NCBI GenBank assembly: GCA_036244995.1 | Contig: BTTF01000100.1 | Span: 1-6,998, forward strand | From: BMS3Bbin07 sp036244995 | GTDB taxonomy: Bacteria > Nitrospirota > Thermodesulfovibrionia > Thermodesulfovibrionales > JdFR-85 | Direction of reading: 5' to 3' | DNA: 6,998 nucleotides | Shown: positions 5,638-6,998 of the stretch, piece by piece | How the letters are laid out: every line of letters begins with the position of its first letter | Position numbering within the stretch: position 1 is the first letter of the stretch | Made by a program: the position numbers and the translations under genes | Notes under the pieces: model-generated | Seen by the model: the letters and a program-made list of their open reading frames with translations, nothing else | The model's database searches: none | Told to the model about the DNA's origin: nothing

Positions 5638-6998
5638 ATGGACAATATTAAATCGTCAATCGTCAATCGTCAATCATTCATCGATACCCACTGTCACCTT
5701 GAGATGGCTGATTTCGACCCTGACAGGGATGAGGTTATAGCAAGGGCCAGGGATGCTGAAATAGAGGCAATCATTACCATCGGCTCCGGCCTTAAGGGCT
5801 CGGAAGGGGCAGTGAGGATTGCCGGGAAATACGACTTTATATATGCAGCGGTCGGTATCCATCCCCATGATGCAAAGGAGTACACTTCCGGTACAGCAGA
5901 GAAGATACGGGTGTGGTCAGGGGAGAAGAAGGTTGTTGCAATTGGTGAAACCGGGCTCGATTACCACTATGACCACTCACCACGGGATGTGCAGCGGGAG
6001 GTGTTTGAGAGACAGCTCGGCCTTGCCCTGGAACTCGACCTTCCCGTGATTGTCCATTGCAGAGATGCAAAGGATGATACGTTGAAGATACTTTCCGGGT
6101 CAGGCATCAGCCGCGGAGTCCTGCACTGTTTCTCCGGGGACATGGATATGGCGGAAAGGGTGATGGCAATGGGTCTGTATGTCTCCTTTGCAGGCATGGT
6201 AACGTTTAAAAATGCGAAAAAACTTCAGGAGATAGCGGCAGTTATACCTGATGAGTACCTGCTTGTTGAGACTGATGCCCCCTATCTCTCCCCGGTTCCA
6301 CTGAGGGGCAAAAGAAACGAGCCTTCCTTCCTCTTGCATACGGCCCGGAAGCTTGCCGAGCTCAGGGGCGTGGGTGTTGGGGATATTGCAAGGATAACCA
6401 CCCTGAATGCAGGGAGACTCTTCGGGATAGGTGGGGGCTCCCCTGAGGGAAAGATTGCCTACAGGATCAGGGACTCCCTTTATCTTAATATCACCAACCG
6501 CTGCACGAATGCGTGTTCCTTCTGTATCAGGTTTCATTCCGATTATGTAAAAGGGCATAACCTCAGGCTTGACCATGAGCCCGGGATTGAGGAGATGAAG
6601 GAGGCAATAGGTGATCCCCCGGCATATAAGGAAGTGGTATTTTGCGGATACGGTGAACCCCTGATGCGTCTTGATCTGGTCAAGACCCTGGCAAGGTGGA
6701 TAAAGGATAACGGCGGCAGGGTGAGGATAAATACCAACGGGCAGGGTAATCTGATCCATGGCAGAAATATCCTGCCTGAACTTCAGGGAATTGTTGATTC
6801 CATATCCATAAGTCTTGATGCACAGGATGAGAGTACCTACAAAAACCTTTGCAGGCCCGTTTTAAAGGATGCCTACAGGAGTGTTGTCTCTTTTATAAGG
6901 GAAGCCGGAAAGTATATACCGGATGTAACTGTTACGGTTGTTGATGCGCCGGGTGTGGATGTGGAAAGGTGTAAGGAAATTGCAAGGGAACTAAATGT
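5638..6998 (+). CDS. TatD-family metal-dependent hydrolase fused to a radical SAM domain (3' end outside window)
   Basis: One uninterrupted frame of 453 codons runs to the window edge without a stop. Residues about 14-264 are a complete TatD nuclease: H18/H20 in DTHCHLE, GIHPH (84-88), E104 in IGETGLDY, H140 in VIVHCRD, H163 in LHCFSG, and D213 in ETDAPY, the metal ligands of this TIM barrel. After a short linker (about 265-279) a radical SAM domain begins with YLNITNRCTNACSFC. Its cysteines C289, C293 and C296 form CX3CX2C for a 4Fe-4S cluster, followed by FCGYGEP (335-341), RINTNGQGNLIHGRN and SISISLDAQDE. This half matches what I remember as the TatD-linked radical SAM family, usually a neighbour gene. 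The substrate of that family is unknown to me. ATG 5638 has AAAGAG seven bases upstream and is the only standard start codon before the HxH motif. It lies 15 bp after apgM. Confidence 0.92.
   Translation, partial: MDNIKSSIVNRQSFIDTHCHLEMADFDPDRDEVIARARDAEIEAIITIGSGLKGSEGAVRIAGKYDFIYAAVGIHPHDAKEYTSGTAEKIRVWSGEKKVVAIGETGLDYHYDHSPRDVQREVFERQLGLALELDLPVIVHCRDAKDDTLKILSGSGISRGVLHCFSGDMDMAERVMAMGLYVSFAGMVTFKNAKKLQEIAAVIPDEYLLVETDAPYLSPVPLRGKRNEPSFLLHTARKLAELRGVGVGDIARITTLNAGRLFGIGGGSPEGKIAYRIRDSLYLNITNRCTNACSFCIRFHSDYVKGHNLRLDHEPGIEEMKEAIGDPPAYKEVVFCGYGEPLMRLDLVKTLARWIKDNGGRVRINTNGQGNLIHGRNILPELQGIVDSISISLDAQDESTYKNLCRPVLKDAYRSVVSFIREAGKYIPDVTVTVVDAPGVDVERCKEIARELN
5651..5671 (+). repeat. 7-bp tandem repeat inside the start of the TatD fusion gene
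   Basis: AATCGTC is repeated three times without error (5651, 5658, 5665), followed by a partial AATC at 5672. It is translated as residues 5-12 (KSSIVNRQ), between the start codon and the conserved FIDTHCHLE. Since 7 is not a multiple of three, gain or loss of one unit would shift the frame before the catalytic domain. Three copies is few for a rapidly slipping repeat. Confidence 0.85.

Noticed and set aside
5651..5675. CRISPR or attachment-site reading of the AATCGTC repeat
   Set aside because: Units are contiguous, only 7 bp long and without spacers; no integrase or cas gene is present.
6421..6480. A frameshift or missed stop separating tatD from the radical SAM gene
   Set aside because: Codon-by-codon reading shows no stop, and the linker GSPEGKIAYRIRDSLYLNI leads straight into the radical SAM fold in the same frame.
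6100..6759. A 219-codon minus-strand open frame
   Set aside because: It is antisense to the TatD-radical SAM frame, which carries all catalytic motifs; the minus-strand product has no recognisable domain.

Overview
The window looks like bacterial chromosome from a Gram-negative-type environmental lineage. It has a bacterial initiator tRNA, an RsmA of bacterial length, sigma70-like promoters (TTGACA / TATAAT-type boxes) and tightly spaced genes. The mix of an RtcB-archease pair, an archaeal-type phosphoglycerate mutase (ApgM) and a TatD nuclease fused to a radical-SAM domain suggests an anaerobic or deep-branching group such as Nitrospirota (Thermodesulfovibrionia) or Desulfobacterota. That placement is inference and weak. 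No phage, transposon or CRISPR signal is visible.

Left part (1-2021, all minus strand): an archease gene, then rtcB 30 bp downstream, then an initiator tRNA-fMet gene with its own well-formed promoter. Archease helps RtcB, the GTP- and Mn-dependent RNA ligase, to turn over, so the two genes form a functional operon. Their promoter lies at 2051-2079.

Middle (2117-3476): transcribed away from the archease promoter is a small stand-alone 3'-phosphoesterase of the LigD PE family, with its catalytic residues intact. It converges on rsmA (ksgA), the 16S rRNA dimethyladenosine transferase, which is on the minus strand. The rsmA start is a probable CTG codon at 3464 behind a perfect Shine-Dalgarno sequence. 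The convergent junction carries two different short tandem repeats of three units each; one forms the last codons of rsmA.

Right part (3539-6998, plus strand): a promoter with a nested inverted repeat (candidate operator) precedes a three-gene cluster: a six-helix membrane protein of unknown function, apgM (glycolysis/gluconeogenesis), and a TatD-radical SAM fusion that runs off the window end with no stop codon. The gaps of 30 and 15 bp suggest one operon. The fusion is the most interesting item. Its N-terminus is encoded by a third short tandem repeat (7 bp x 3), so change in repeat number would shift the reading frame.

The longest stretch without a gene is about 200 bp (rsmA to the membrane protein gene) and holds promoters, an inverted repeat and a hairpin. 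No other gene was found.
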